A stretch of DNA of 64,000 bases from Thermococcus guaymasensis DSM 11113 (GTDB lineage Archaea > Methanobacteriota_B > Thermococci > Thermococcales > Thermococcaceae), in the NCBI RefSeq assembly GCF_000816105.1, contig NZ_CP007140.1, positions 1,576,388-1,640,387 of the forward strand, given 5' to 3'. Positions within the stretch are counted from its first letter, which is position 1. Every line of letters starts with the position of its first letter. The notes under the pieces were generated by a model. It was not told the origin of the DNA, ran no database searches, and saw nothing but the letters and a program-made list of their open reading frames with translations. A program made the position numbers and the translations under genes. Below, piece after piece: positions 1-8,303 of this stretch.

Positions 1-1248
1 GACGGTCTGGCCCATGTCACGGATAGCGAACCTGCCGAGCTGTGGGATCTCCTTGACCGGCTCGATGACCATGGCCTTGGTCGGCCTGAGGATGACGATG
101 GCGGAGTCACCGGTCTTGATGAACTGCGGGTTCTCCTCGAGGACGTTACCGGTCCTCGGGTCAAGCTTGGCGAGGAGCTGCTCGAACCTGACGGCAACCT
201 GGGTGGTGTGGGCGTGGAGAACCGGGGTGTAGCCGACGGTTATTGCAGTCGGGTGGTTGAGGACGATGATCTGGGCCTTGAAGGTGTCCTTCGGCCTGAC
301 GACGGTCGGCGGGTTGTTGGTGTGTCCGGCAACGTCACCGCGCTTTATGTCGTTCTTACCAACGCCACGGACGTTGAATCCGATATTGTCGCCCGGAAGG
401 GCTTCCTGGAGCGGCTCGTGGTGCATCTCGATGGACTTGACCTCACCCTGGATCGGCTTGTGGAAGATGGTGCTGGCCGGCTCGAAGATGACGACGTCAC
501 CGACCTTGAGGATACCGGTCTCGACACGACCGACCGGGACGGTACCGACACCCTTGATGGAGTAAACGTCCTGGATCGGTATCCTGAGCGGCTTGTCGGT
601 CGGCTTCGGCGGCTCGGGTATCTGGTCGAGGGCCTCGATGAGGGTCGGGCCGTTGTACCAGGGCATCTTGTCGCTCTTCTTAACGACGTTGTCGCCCTCC
701 CAAGCGCTGATCGGGATGACCGGGAAGTCCTTGTAGCCGAGCATCTTGAGGAGCTTCTCGACCTGAGCCTTGACCTTCTCGAAGACCTTCTGGTCGTAGT
801 TGACCATGTCCATCTTGTTGACGGCGACGATTATGTGGTTGATACCGAGGGTCCTGGCAAGGAAGGCGTGCTCCTTGGTCTGCGGCATGACACCGTCGGT
901 GGCGGCGACGACGAGAACTGCCGCGTCAGCCTGGCTGGCACCGGTGATCATGTTCTTAACGAAGTCCCTGTGGCCAGGAGCGTCGATGATGGTGATGTAC
1001 CTGTGCGGGGTCTCGAACTTGGTGTGGGCGACGTCAATGGTGATACCCCTCTCGCGCTCCTCCTTGAGCCTGTCCATGACCCAAGCGAACTTGAAGGACT
1101 TGCCCTTCTCACCCATCTCCTCGAACTTCTTGATGATCTGCTCCGGGATGTTGGCGGTGTCGAAGAGCAGCCTTCCGATGGTGGTGCTCTTTCCGTGGTC
1201 GACGTGGCCTATAAAGACTATATTAACGTGCGGCTTCTCCTTAGCCAT
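1..1248 (-). CDS. tuf: Translation elongation factor EF-1 alpha (aEF1A), C-terminus cut by window edge
   Basis: GTPase that carries aminoacyl-tRNA to the ribosomal A site. Reading the minus strand from the ATG at 1248 gives [22 protein letters not shown]. The G1 loop GHVDHGKST, the G3 motif DAPGH and the G4 motif NKMD follow, then the beta-barrel domains. 416 codons are present and the frame is open to base 1; the family is about 428 residues, so only about 12 residues are missing. The start is preceded by an aggtg-type ribosome site, and a TATA box lies near 1295-1304. The long plus-strand frame over this gene is a high-GC shadow. Confidence 0.97.
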   Translation of the reverse strand, partial: MAKEKPHVNIVFIGHVDHGKSTTIGRLLFDTANIPEQIIKKFEEMGEKGKSFKFAWVMDRLKEERERGITIDVAHTKFETPHRYITIIDAPGHRDFVKNMITGASQADAAVLVVAATDGVMPQTKEHAFLARTLGINHIIVAVNKMDMVNYDQKVFEKVKAQVEKLLKMLGYKDFPVIPISAWEGDNVVKKSDKMPWYNGPTLIEALDQIPEPPKPTDKPLRIPIQDVYSIKGVGTVPVGRVETGILKVGDVVIFEPASTIFHKPIQGEVKSIEMHHEPLQEALPGDNIGFNVRGVGKNDIKRGDVAGHTNNPPTVVRPKDTFKAQIIVLNHPTAITVGYTPVLHAHTTQVAVRFEQLLAKLDPRTGNVLEENPQFIKTGDSAIVILRPTKAMVIEPVKEIPQLGRFAIRDMGQTV

Positions 1249-1272
1249 TTTCAAACACCTCCAGTTTTTGGT

Positions 1273-1289
1273 CTAGTCTCGTTGACTAG
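1273..1289 (-). promoter_or_regulatory. Inverted repeat in the EF-1 alpha 5' leader
   Basis: Perfect 6-bp arms CTAGTC and GACTAG are separated by 5 bases. The repeat sits 6-22 bases downstream of the probable TATA box of the EF-1 alpha gene (TTTAAAAAG on the minus strand, near 1295-1304), so it falls at or just inside the mRNA start. It could form a small leader hairpin or be a protein site. No function is proven. Confidence 0.45.
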
Positions 1290-1316
1290 GACGGCTTTTT
1301 AAATCTTTCGAACCTC

Positions 1317-1357
1317 GGCCCCCTCGGGCGGGAAACCCGCCTTTTTTCGGGGGGACC
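1317..1357. other. Two-tier GC-rich hairpin upstream of the EF-1 alpha promoter
   Basis: An outer stem GGCCCCC (1317-1323) pairs with GGGGG-A-CC (1350-1357, one bulged A). An inner stem GGCGGG (1327-1332) pairs with CCCGCC (1336-1341) across an AAA loop. Read on the plus strand the inner hairpin is followed by six T's, like an intrinsic terminator. On the minus strand it lies downstream of a second TATA-like box at 1387-1400. It may be a terminator, a small structured RNA or a promoter-proximal element. Confidence 0.4.
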
Positions 1358-1460
1358 TCACGAGTTCCGTCCATAACTTAAAGAGCGGGTTTAAAAAGTT
1401 AACTAATCGGGTTTGGACTTGAATTTGTCAATTCTGAGTGATGCAAAAGAGGAGAACTCT

Positions 1461-3068
1461 TCAGTGCCCCACAATAGCAAACCCATCAATGACCAGAACG
1501 TCCAGCCCGGCCCTTCTAAAGGTTCTCAGCGCATCTTCTGGAGAGCAGACTATCGGCTCGCCGTGCATGTTGAAGCTCGTGTTCAGGACGGCCCCGATAC
1601 CGGTTCTCCTCTCGAAGGCTTTGATGACTTTGTAATAGCTCGGGTTCACCTCCTTCTTAACCGCCTGGGGCCTCGTCGTGCCGTCAACGTGAACAACGGC
1701 CGGAGCAAGCTCCCTGAAGACGTCGCTGGCGGTGTAGCTCATCGTCATGAACTCGTTCGGCCTGCCTTCAAGGTCTTCGAGGTAGTCTCCTGCCCTCCTC
1801 CAGAGCAGAGAGGGCGCGAAGGGCTGGAAGACGTCCCTCTTTAGCGCCAGATTAAGCCTCTCCTTGACGCTTTCATCGGAAGGGCTGGCTAAAATTGAGC
1901 GGTTGCCTAAAGCCCTCGGCCCGAACTCCATTGCCCCCTGGAAGAAGCCGACGAGCTTTCCCTCGGCAAGAACATCGGCGACAAACTTCTCGTCAACCTC
2001 CTCGAATTCGAGACCCTTATCTCTCAAGAAGTCCTCGACGTAGGCCTCATCATATGATGGGCCGAGGTAGACGTGCTCAAGCTTGAAGGGCCTCCATCTG
2101 CCGTCGAGCCTCTCGAACTGGGCTTTAACGAAGATTGCCGCGCCAAACGCTAATCCGCCGTCGTCCATCGCGGGGAAGACCCAGAGGTTGTCGTCCCCAA
2201 CGATGTGCCTCAGCACGGCGTTGGCCTTGACGTTCTGCGCAACTCCACCGGCATAGGCCAAGGGGAACCCCTTTGACCTGAGATTCATGCCTAACTCCTC
2301 AATGAGCTTCTCAAGGTGGGCCTGTGCGCTCGCGGCTATCTTGATGGCCTTCCTCTGGAGCTCGCCGTTAAGCTTTCCGTGCTTCATCTGGTTCGCAATC
2401 TCCTTTGCCCGGGAAAATGGGTAGCCAAAGAACTCCGCCAGCTTTCTGGTCGCTTCAACGCCGATTACCTTGAGATGGTTTTCAAAGCTCAGGCCGTTGA
2501 GCTCTATTATCGCGCTCAGGTCGTAGCTTGGCCTTCCGTAGGCGGCTAGGCTCATGACCTTGCCCTCGTGCCTCATCGGCCTGAAACCCAGAAGCTCGGT
2601 AACTGAGGCGTAAAAGTCGCCGAGGGAGTCTATGTAAGTGCTCTGCGCTATCCTGACCATCTCGCCGTCCCTCGCCACGTAAATGGAAGAGCTCAGACCG
2701 TCCCCGGCCGCGTCTATGCTCACTGCCAAAGCCTCGCGCCAGCCCGATGTATAGTAGGCGCTCGCGGAATGAGCGAGGTGGTGCTCCACGAAAAGCACCT
2801 TCCTCTTGAACTCTGGCCCAAAGATTGCCTTCAGCCTTTCTTCAAGCTCCAAAAGCCTCTTTTGCCTCCTGAAAATCCCGGCAACGGCTATTACATCAAC
2901 GTCTTCCGGCCTCGCGTCGGCCATTTCGAGAACGGTTTTGATGCTCAGCTCGGGGAAGCCCCTGTACTTCTTAACCCTATTAAGGCGTTCTTCGTTGACT
3001 GCGAAAATCCTCTCGCCGTCTATCAGCACCGCTCCCGCGTCGTGGCCGTCGTGAACCCCGAGAATCAT
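1461..3068 (-). CDS. Carbamoyltransferase, NodU/CmcH family
   Basis: Predicted carbamoyl-phosphate-dependent O-carbamoyltransferase, 535 residues, close to the usual family length. The N-terminus has the family pattern GVHDGHDAGAVLI. VEHHLAHSASAYY carries the conserved histidines of the Kae1-like domain, and FGPRALGNRSILA marks the C-terminal YrdC-like carbamoyl-transfer half. The ATG at 3068 is chosen because GGTGGT stands just upstream; a longer frame to 3080 is possible. The substrate is unknown. It lies 24 bases downstream of proS on the same strand and is probably cotranscribed with it. Confidence 0.88.
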   Translation of the reverse strand: MILGVHDGHDAGAVLIDGERIFAVNEERLNRVKKYRGFPELSIKTVLEMADARPEDVDVIAVAGIFRRQKRLLELEERLKAIFGPEFKRKVLFVEHHLAHSASAYYTSGWREALAVSIDAAGDGLSSSIYVARDGEMVRIAQSTYIDSLGDFYASVTELLGFRPMRHEGKVMSLAAYGRPSYDLSAIIELNGLSFENHLKVIGVEATRKLAEFFGYPFSRAKEIANQMKHGKLNGELQRKAIKIAASAQAHLEKLIEELGMNLRSKGFPLAYAGGVAQNVKANAVLRHIVGDDNLWVFPAMDDGGLAFGAAIFVKAQFERLDGRWRPFKLEHVYLGPSYDEAYVEDFLRDKGLEFEEVDEKFVADVLAEGKLVGFFQGAMEFGPRALGNRSILASPSDESVKERLNLALKRDVFQPFAPSLLWRRAGDYLEDLEGRPNEFMTMSYTASDVFRELAPAVVHVDGTTRPQAVKKEVNPSYYKVIKAFERRTGIGAVLNTSFNMHGEPIVCSPEDALRTFRRAGLDVLVIDGFAIVGH

Positions 3069-3092
3069 GGAGACCACCAAAAGGGAAAAGAA

Positions 3093-4538
3093 TCAGTAGG
3101 TCCTCGCAAACCTCGCGATGAACTTCGCCTCCCTTCCGCAGAGGGGGCACTTCTTGCCCTCTATCCTTGCCTTCTCCTCTGGATATGGGATTCCAAGCAT
3201 CTTGGCGTCGAGTTCCTCCTCCATCTTGAGGCCACACTCTTCGCTACCACACCAGGGAATCTCAACTATGCCACGCCTGTCCTCGAAGACCGCTTTTGCC
3301 TCTTCAATCGTGTCAACGCGCTTGATGTGGCCCTCAAGGAACTCCTTTGCTCTCTGATAGAGGTTTTCGTGAATCGCGTCGAGGGTCTTCTTCACTTCCT
3401 CGACGATGGCATCGCGCTCGACGATTACCTTCTCGAAGGTGTCGCGCCTCGCTAAAACCGCTTTCCTTCCCTCGACGTCCCTCGGGCCGACCTCTATCCT
3501 TAGGGGAACGCCCTTCAGCTCCCAGTCGTAGTACTTCCTGCCCGGCCTTATGTCGCGCTCGTCAACGTGGACGCGGAAGCCGGCTTCTCTGAGCTCTTCC
3601 GCTATCTCGCGGGCGTAGGCAAAGACGTCAACGTTCGCATCTTTCTTCGGAATCGGGACTATTACAACCTGAATCGGCGCTATTGTCGGCGGGAGAACCA
3701 TTCCGCTGTCGTCGCCGTGGACTGCTATGACCGCCGCGAGGAGCCTCTCGCTCATTCCGAAGGTCGTCTGGTGGACGTACTCGTGGTCTCCGGTCTCTGT
3801 CTCGTACTTGATGTCGTATGCCTTCGCGAAGTTCTGCCTGTAGTTGTGCATCGTGCCAATCTGGAGCGTCCTCCCGTCGGGCATCATTATCTCCGCTCCC
3901 AGCGAGTAGAAAGCTCCCGGGAACTTGTCCCACTCGGGTCTCCTGGAGACTATGTAGGGCAACGCCAAGAACTTCGCGAGGCGGTCGAATATCTCAAGGT
4001 CTTCCTTTATCTGCCTCTCGGCGTCCTCGAAGTCAACGTGAGCCGTGTGGGCCTCAAAGAATCTGCTGATTTCCCTAACGCGGATGAGGGGCCTCGTGTG
4101 TTTAGTTTCGTAGCGGTAGACGTTGACTATCTGATAGACCTTGAAGGGCAGGTCAGCGTGGGAGCGTATCCAGAGGGAGAACATCGAGTACATAGCAGTC
4201 TCGCTCGTCGGGCGGAGGATGAGCCTCACATCGAGGGGGTCGAGGCCTGCGTGGGTTACCCAGTAGACCTCGTCCTCGAAGCCCTTTATGTGCTCGGCCT
4301 CCTTCTGGAACTCGGTCTCGGGGATTAAAGCCGGGAAGAGGACTTCCTCGTGGCCGGTTCTCGCCATCTCGGCGTGTATGAACTTCTCAATGTTCCTCAT
4401 AATCTTCAGCCCATACGGGAGCCAGACGTTCATTCCCTTGACCGGATAGCGCTTGTCAACTATTCCAGCGGTCTCGATGAGCTCGTTGTACCACTCGCTG
4501 AACTCGTTGCTCCACTTCTCACGCTTAACCTTGGCCAT
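3093..4538 (-). CDS. proS: Prolyl-tRNA synthetase, archaeal/eukaryotic type
   Basis: Class II aminoacyl-tRNA synthetase that charges tRNA-Pro; 481 residues from [20 protein letters not shown]. Class II motif 2 is visible around residues 130-150 ([17 protein letters not shown]) and motif 3 around [19 protein letters not shown]. The anticodon-binding domain and the archaeal-type C-terminal zinc-binding domain follow, with CGSEECG and [10 protein letters not shown], and the chain ends with the typical Tyr. There is no bacterial INS editing domain, as expected for this subtype. The start at 4538 follows a GGTG site; an extra in-frame ATG lies at 4547. Confidence 0.97.
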   Translation of the reverse strand: MAKVKREKWSNEFSEWYNELIETAGIVDKRYPVKGMNVWLPYGLKIMRNIEKFIHAEMARTGHEEVLFPALIPETEFQKEAEHIKGFEDEVYWVTHAGLDPLDVRLILRPTSETAMYSMFSLWIRSHADLPFKVYQIVNVYRYETKHTRPLIRVREISRFFEAHTAHVDFEDAERQIKEDLEIFDRLAKFLALPYIVSRRPEWDKFPGAFYSLGAEIMMPDGRTLQIGTMHNYRQNFAKAYDIKYETETGDHEYVHQTTFGMSERLLAAVIAVHGDDSGMVLPPTIAPIQVVIVPIPKKDANVDVFAYAREIAEELREAGFRVHVDERDIRPGRKYYDWELKGVPLRIEVGPRDVEGRKAVLARRDTFEKVIVERDAIVEEVKKTLDAIHENLYQRAKEFLEGHIKRVDTIEEAKAVFEDRRGIVEIPWCGSEECGLKMEEELDAKMLGIPYPEEKARIEGKKCPLCGREAKFIARFARTY

Positions 4539-4613
4539 AATCACCACCGGGCTGAAATCGAAAAGCGCCTTTTAAGGTTTTCAGTTAGTCAGAGAACAAA
4601 GAAGAGGCAGAGG

Positions 4614-5939
4614 TCAGAACTTTAGAACCCTTGCGAGGACTATGAGCGGGTCCCATACCGGGGCGAAGGGCGGTGCGTATGCCAAATCCGTGAAGAAAAC
4701 GTCCCTCGTGGTAAACCCGGCCTGGATCATAGCCGCCGTGGTGTCTATCCTGGGCAGTATCTCTCCACCAACCGCCTGGACGCCAAGGAGCCTGTTGGTC
4801 TCGTTGTCCACAACGCCTTTCAGCCAGACCTCCCTCGCACCGGGGTAATAGTGAGGCTTCGTTTTTGCCTTGATAAATGCAGTTCTTACGTCGTAGCCCT
4901 CCTTAATAGCCTCTGCCTCAGTTAAACCTGTCCTCCCGATCTCCAGGTCACGGAACTTCGTTACGCTCGTCCCAAGAACTCCCGGGAAGTGAATTTCCTT
5001 CCCAGCGATGTTGCTTCCGGCGACGTACCCCATCTTGTTTCCTGCCGGAGCGAGCGGAATCCAGACGCGCCTACCTGTGATGATGTGCTTTGTCTCGGCG
5101 ACGTCTCCAGCGGCATAGACGTTCTCAATGCTCGTCTGCATCTTCTCGTTCGTCCATATTGCACCGGTTTCGCCTATTCTAACTCCAAGCTCCCTCGCGA
5201 GCCCGGTATTTGGCTTTATTCCAGTCGCCACTATAACAAGGTCGGCTTTGTACTCCCCCGCGTCCGTGACAACTTTTTCAACCCGACCCCCGCCTTCAAA
5301 GCGCAGGGTGAGTTCCTCAAGACGAAGGTTGAGATTCTCCCTCAGCTTTTCCTCAACGATGTTGGTAATCTCTTTGTCAAAGGTCTTTCTCAGAACCCTC
5401 TCGCTCCTGCCTATAAGCGTTACGTTCTTGCCCCTCGTAACGAAGGCTTCTGCCATCTCAAGGGCTATGTAGCCAGTGCCGATGACAACGACGTCCTTAA
5501 CGTCGTGCTTCTCCATGTACTCGGTTATTGCCACTGCGTCGGGCGGGAGGTCTGCGGTGAAGACACCCGGGAGGTCAATTCCCTCAATCGCAGGAACCTG
5601 GGGTGAAGCACCGTTGGCAAAGACTAGGTAGTCCCACTCGTAGGTGTGCTCCCCGTCCTCTTCACGGACTCTAACGATCCCCTGCTCGACCTCGATGACT
5701 TCCGCCTTGAGGTGGAGGTCTATGCCGCGCTTCTTGATGAAGACCTCCGGCGGGTAATGCATAAGCTTCTCCTTCGGTGAAAGTCCTTCCACCACGTATG
5801 GGATTCCACAGGGGGCGTGGCTGACCCATTCCGTCGCCTCGAAGACCTTGATGTCCCATTCAGGCTTTAGGCGCTTGACACGCGATGCGGCACTCATTCC
5901 GGCGGCTCCACCGCCTATGATCACGACCGTCTTCTTCAT
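4614..5939 (-). CDS. CoA-disulfide reductase / NAD(P)H sulfur oxidoreductase family flavoprotein
   Basis: Flavoprotein disulfide reductase of 441 residues. An N-terminal FAD-binding [10 protein letters not shown] (about 9-18) is followed by the single redox cysteine in SHAPCGIPY (Cys44), the hallmark of the CoADR/NADH oxidase/NSR group. The NAD(P)H-binding [11 protein letters not shown] (about 157-167) and the second FAD motif YAAGDVAE come next. In Thermococcales, members reduce CoA disulfide or elemental sulfur with NAD(P)H. Which activity applies here cannot be read from the sequence. Start chosen at 5939 after a GGTGAT site rather than 5951. Confidence 0.92.
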   Translation of the reverse strand: MKKTVVIIGGGAAGMSAASRVKRLKPEWDIKVFEATEWVSHAPCGIPYVVEGLSPKEKLMHYPPEVFIKKRGIDLHLKAEVIEVEQGIVRVREEDGEHTYEWDYLVFANGASPQVPAIEGIDLPGVFTADLPPDAVAITEYMEKHDVKDVVVIGTGYIALEMAEAFVTRGKNVTLIGRSERVLRKTFDKEITNIVEEKLRENLNLRLEELTLRFEGGGRVEKVVTDAGEYKADLVIVATGIKPNTGLARELGVRIGETGAIWTNEKMQTSIENVYAAGDVAETKHIITGRRVWIPLAPAGNKMGYVAGSNIAGKEIHFPGVLGTSVTKFRDLEIGRTGLTEAEAIKEGYDVRTAFIKAKTKPHYYPGAREVWLKGVVDNETNRLLGVQAVGGEILPRIDTTAAMIQAGFTTRDVFFTDLAYAPPFAPVWDPLIVLARVLKF

Positions 5940-5984
5940 TGATATCACCAAAAGGGGTTCAAAACCTAAGGTTAAAAATCTGTC

Positions 5985-6227
5985 TCAGGTCTTTCTGAGT
6001 ATGACTTCATAGGTAGCGCTTCCTTTCATGATGCTGAGCACAAGGCTTTTGTCGTAGTCTATGAACTTTGCGCCAGTGAGGGAATAGCCTTCTTTTTCAA
6101 GAAAGTCTCTCATCTTGAGGCCGAGGTCTCCGAAAAGCTCAGCCGCGAGGGTGGCAAGGCTGGGCTCCTCTATTTTCATTTCTCTATGATACCTCCTCGC
6201 CAGCTCAAAGACGTCGAGTTCTTCCAT
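5985..6227 (-). CDS. Small conserved-looking protein of unknown function (80 aa)
   Basis: A compact 80-residue protein with alternating helical and strand-like segments, no cysteines, no membrane segment and no motif I recognise. It begins with ATG after a GGTGAT site (MEELDVFELARRYHREMK) and ends VILRKT. It is 45 bases upstream of the CoADR-type reductase on the same strand, so it may be the first gene of a two-gene unit. It is divergent from the TFS gene, sharing the promoter region 6228-6306. Confidence 0.7.
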   Translation of the reverse strand: MEELDVFELARRYHREMKIEEPSLATLAAELFGDLGLKMRDFLEKEGYSLTGAKFIDYDKSLVLSIMKGSATYEVILRKT

Positions 6228-6285
6228 AAACCATCACCGTAAAACGTTCGTTGCAAAAGTTTTTATTCTCTTCCCCTATATCATC

Positions 6286-6299
6286 CCCCCAGCTGGGGG
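6286..6299 (+). promoter_or_regulatory. CCCCC-AGCT-GGGGG palindrome masking the TFS ribosome site
   Basis: A perfect 14-base palindrome lies 7 bases before the GTG start of the TFS gene. Its right arm GGGGG, followed by TGAG, is also the best ribosome-binding sequence. A TATA-like TTTTTATT at 6260-6267 would place the mRNA start close to the left arm. The hairpin could therefore hide the ribosome site in the mRNA, or be a DNA operator. Confidence 0.4.
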
Positions 6300-6306
6300 T
6301 GAGAGA

Positions 6307-6639
6307 GTGAAGTTCTGTCCAAAGTGTGGCAACATCATGCTTCCTGACAGGAAGAGGAAGGTCTGGGTCTGTCGTTCATGTGGTTACGAGGAGCCTTTCG
6401 ACGAGGAGAAGGACAGGGAAAAGACTAGGATAACCCAGAAAGTGGAGCACAGGCCGGATGAGGGCATAATCGTGGTCGAGCAGGACGTGAAGACCCTGCC
6501 AACTACGAAAGTCACCTGCCCCAAGTGCGGCAACGACACTGCGTACTGGTGGGAGCTCCAAACGAGGGCGGGAGACGAGCCGAGTACGATCTTCTATAAG
6601 TGTACCAAGTGCGGCTACGTCTGGAGGTCCTACGAGTGA
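6307..6639 (+). CDS. tfs: Transcription factor S (TFS, TFIIS-like RNA cleavage factor)
   Basis: Stimulates the intrinsic RNA-cleavage activity of stalled RNA polymerase. At 110 residues it is full length. The N-terminal zinc ribbon is MKFCPKCGNIM...CRSCGYEE. The C-terminal TFIIS zinc ribbon is CPKCGNDTAYWWELQTRAGDEPST...CTKCGYVWRSYE. The Asp-Glu pair in RAGDEP is the catalytic acidic tip that enters the polymerase funnel. The start is GTG. It overlaps the next gene by 4 bases and heads a TFS-small protein-PCNA-Gins51 cluster also found in other Thermococcales. Confidence 0.96.
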   Translation: MKFCPKCGNIMLPDRKRKVWVCRSCGYEEPFDEEKDREKTRITQKVEHRPDEGIIVVEQDVKTLPTTKVTCPKCGNDTAYWWELQTRAGDEPSTIFYKCTKCGYVWRSYE

Positions 6640-6806
6640 CGGAGAACCTTGAGCTGGAAGTCCTCAGGAGACTTGCCCAGAAGGCCCTTAAGGAGCTTGA
6701 GGAAGCCTACCTTAGAATACCCGATACGGACAATGGAAAAGCTTATCTATTCCGGGGAAAAGAAAGGGTTAGGCTCATGCTTGAGATACTCAATAAGGAG
6801 GTGTAA
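6636..6806 (+). CDS. Small helical protein between TFS and PCNA (56 aa)
   Basis: GTG start at 6636 overlaps the TFS stop by 4 bases (GTGA), so translation is probably coupled. The product, MTENLELEVLRRLAQKALKE onward, is 56 residues, charged, mostly helical, and ends RLMLEILNKEV two bases before the PCNA ATG. An upstream ATG at 6600 lies inside TFS and is less likely. I do not recognise the family. Its position suggests a role near transcription or replication, but that is inference only. Confidence 0.75.
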   Translation: MTENLELEVLRRLAQKALKELEEAYLRIPDTDNGKAYLFRGKERVRLMLEILNKEV

Positions 6807-6808
6807 AG

Positions 6809-7558
6809 ATGCCGTTCGAGATCGTTTTTGACGGAGCAAAGGAGTTTGCTGACCTCATAGCGACCGCCAGCAACCTTATTGACGAGGCTGCCTTTAAGAT
6901 CACTGAAGAGGGAGTCAGCATGCGTGCCATGGATCCCAGTAGGGTTGTTCTTATAGATCTGAACCTCCCTGAGAGCATCTTCTCCAAGTACGAGGTTGAA
7001 GAGCCCGAAACAATAGGAATTAACATGGATCACTTCAAGAAAATCCTCAAGAGGGGCAAGAGCAAGGACACGCTCATACTCAGAAAGGGAGATGAGAACT
7101 TCCTTGAAATAACCTTCGAGGGCACGGCCAAGAGAACCTTCCGCCTTCCGCTCATCGACGTCGAGGAGCTTGAGCTCGAACTTCCGGAGCTTCCATTCAC
7201 CGCAAAGGTTGTCCTCCTTGGCGAGGTTCTGAAGGAAGCTATCAAGGATGCCTCCCTCGTCAGCGATGCAATAAAGTTCATAGCAAAGGAAAATGAGTTC
7301 ATAATGAAAGCTGAGGGAGAAACCAACGAAGTAGAAATAAAGCTCACTCTTGAGGACGAGGGCCTGCTCGACCTCGAAGTTGAGGAAGAAACGAAGAGCG
7401 CCTATGGAATAAGCTACCTCGCCGACATGGTTAAGGGCATTGGAAAGGCCGATGAAGTTACTCTGAGGTTTGGAACCGAGATGCCGCTTCAGATGGATTA
7501 CTTCATAAGGGACGAGGGCAAACTGACGTTCCTTCTGGCTCCTCGTGTTGAGGAGTGA
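6809..7558 (+). CDS. pcn: DNA polymerase sliding clamp PCNA
   Basis: Homotrimeric ring that tethers DNA polymerases, ligase, FEN1 and other factors to DNA; 249 residues, the standard archaeal length. The chain opens MPFEIVFDGAKEFADLIATA and has the interdomain connecting loop region around residues 117-130 (DVEELELELPELPFTAK). It ends with the typical PCNA tail FLLAPRVEE. It is very close to known Thermococcus PCNA1 sequences. A GGAGGTG ribosome site lies just upstream. The gene for the GINS subunit follows after 32 bases, so replisome parts are made together. Confidence 0.98.
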   Translation: MPFEIVFDGAKEFADLIATASNLIDEAAFKITEEGVSMRAMDPSRVVLIDLNLPESIFSKYEVEEPETIGINMDHFKKILKRGKSKDTLILRKGDENFLEITFEGTAKRTFRLPLIDVEELELELPELPFTAKVVLLGEVLKEAIKDASLVSDAIKFIAKENEFIMKAEGETNEVEIKLTLEDEGLLDLEVEEETKSAYGISYLADMVKGIGKADEVTLRFGTEMPLQMDYFIRDEGKLTFLLAPRVEE

Positions 7559-7590
7559 TCCTCTTCTAATTTTTCTTGAGGGTGGTGGGC

Positions 7591-8172
7591 ATGGACATCA
7601 TTAAGCTCAGGGAAATGCTTGAGGCAGAGCTGTCAAACCCGGAGCTGGCACCCATTGATGAGGGCTTTTACACCGATTACGACAGCCTTGTCAAAACTCT
7701 CCGCCTCGGTGCTGAGAGTTCGAGGGAGAGAGGAGAGGACATTGAAGAGATGCTTTACTTGGAACAGCTCAAGATAGCTGAGGGACTTATGCGTGAGATT
7801 TTAAAGATAAGGCTCCACAAGCTCGTGGATATGGTGTTTTCGGGTACATCTCCTTCCGAGCTGTCGGGGGAGGAGAGATCAATTTTTCTGATCCTGAAGG
7901 AATTCATAGAGAGAGGAACTGTCCCAGCCCAGACCGTGGAGGTTGCGTTGGAAGAGAAGGAGAAAGAAACAGAATATTCAGAACCTTCAGCGGGCGCGAA
8001 ACGGCCGGTTCAGGAGGCATATTTGGTATCGATCGAACTGCCCAAGGTAGTGGATGAGGAACTAAATGAGTATGGGCCGATTAGAGCGGGCGATATCGTG
8101 GTGCTTCCTAGGACGATTGGTGATGTTCTCCTTAAACGGGGTGTGGCTCAGAGAGTCAAAATCCTGTTTTGA
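7591..8172 (+). CDS. gins51: Replication factor GINS subunit Gins51 (Sld5/Psf1-like)
   Basis: Subunit of the archaeal GINS complex, which joins MCM and the GAN/Cdc45-like nuclease in the replicative helicase. It has 193 residues: an N-terminal helical A domain, an acidic low-complexity linker around 125-140 (EEKEKETEYSEPSAGAK), and a small C-terminal B domain ending ILF, the order expected for Gins51. ATG at 7591 is preferred because GAGGGTGGTG precedes it; a GTG at 7576 would add five residues. It is the last gene of the TFS-PCNA cluster. Confidence 0.9.
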   Translation: MDIIKLREMLEAELSNPELAPIDEGFYTDYDSLVKTLRLGAESSRERGEDIEEMLYLEQLKIAEGLMREILKIRLHKLVDMVFSGTSPSELSGEERSIFLILKEFIERGTVPAQTVEVALEEKEKETEYSEPSAGAKRPVQEAYLVSIELPKVVDEELNEYGPIRAGDIVVLPRTIGDVLLKRGVAQRVKILF

Positions 8173-8216
8173 CTTTTGGCGACGATTATAAAGGACTCGG
8201 TGTGAAAATAAGCTGA

Positions 8217-8227
8217 TTCTTTTTATT
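8217..8227 (+). terminator. Oligo-T terminator after gins51
   Basis: A T-rich run, TTCTTTTTATT, lies 45 bases after the gins51 stop in a convergent intergenic gap. Archaeal RNA polymerase stops efficiently at such runs without needing a hairpin. Assignment rests on position and composition only. Confidence 0.4.
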
Positions 8228-8280
8228 GCGGCCATTTCTAGTTGAAGAACCGCTCCTTTCGTTGTTTCAAAAGGTGGAAA

Positions 8281-8293
8281 GAGAGAAAAAAGA
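8281..8293 (-). terminator. Oligo-T terminator after the subtilase gene
   Basis: On the minus strand this reads as CTCTTTTTTCTCTC, 11-23 bases past the subtilase stop codon. It is a T-rich run suited to archaeal termination. Confidence 0.4.
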
Positions 8294-8303
8294 GCTAAAG
8301 ACA

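Noticed and set aside
208-1302. 364-residue plus-strand frame
   Set aside because: Antisense to EF-1 alpha; composition follows from high-GC third positions of the real gene, with no ribosome site or family motif.
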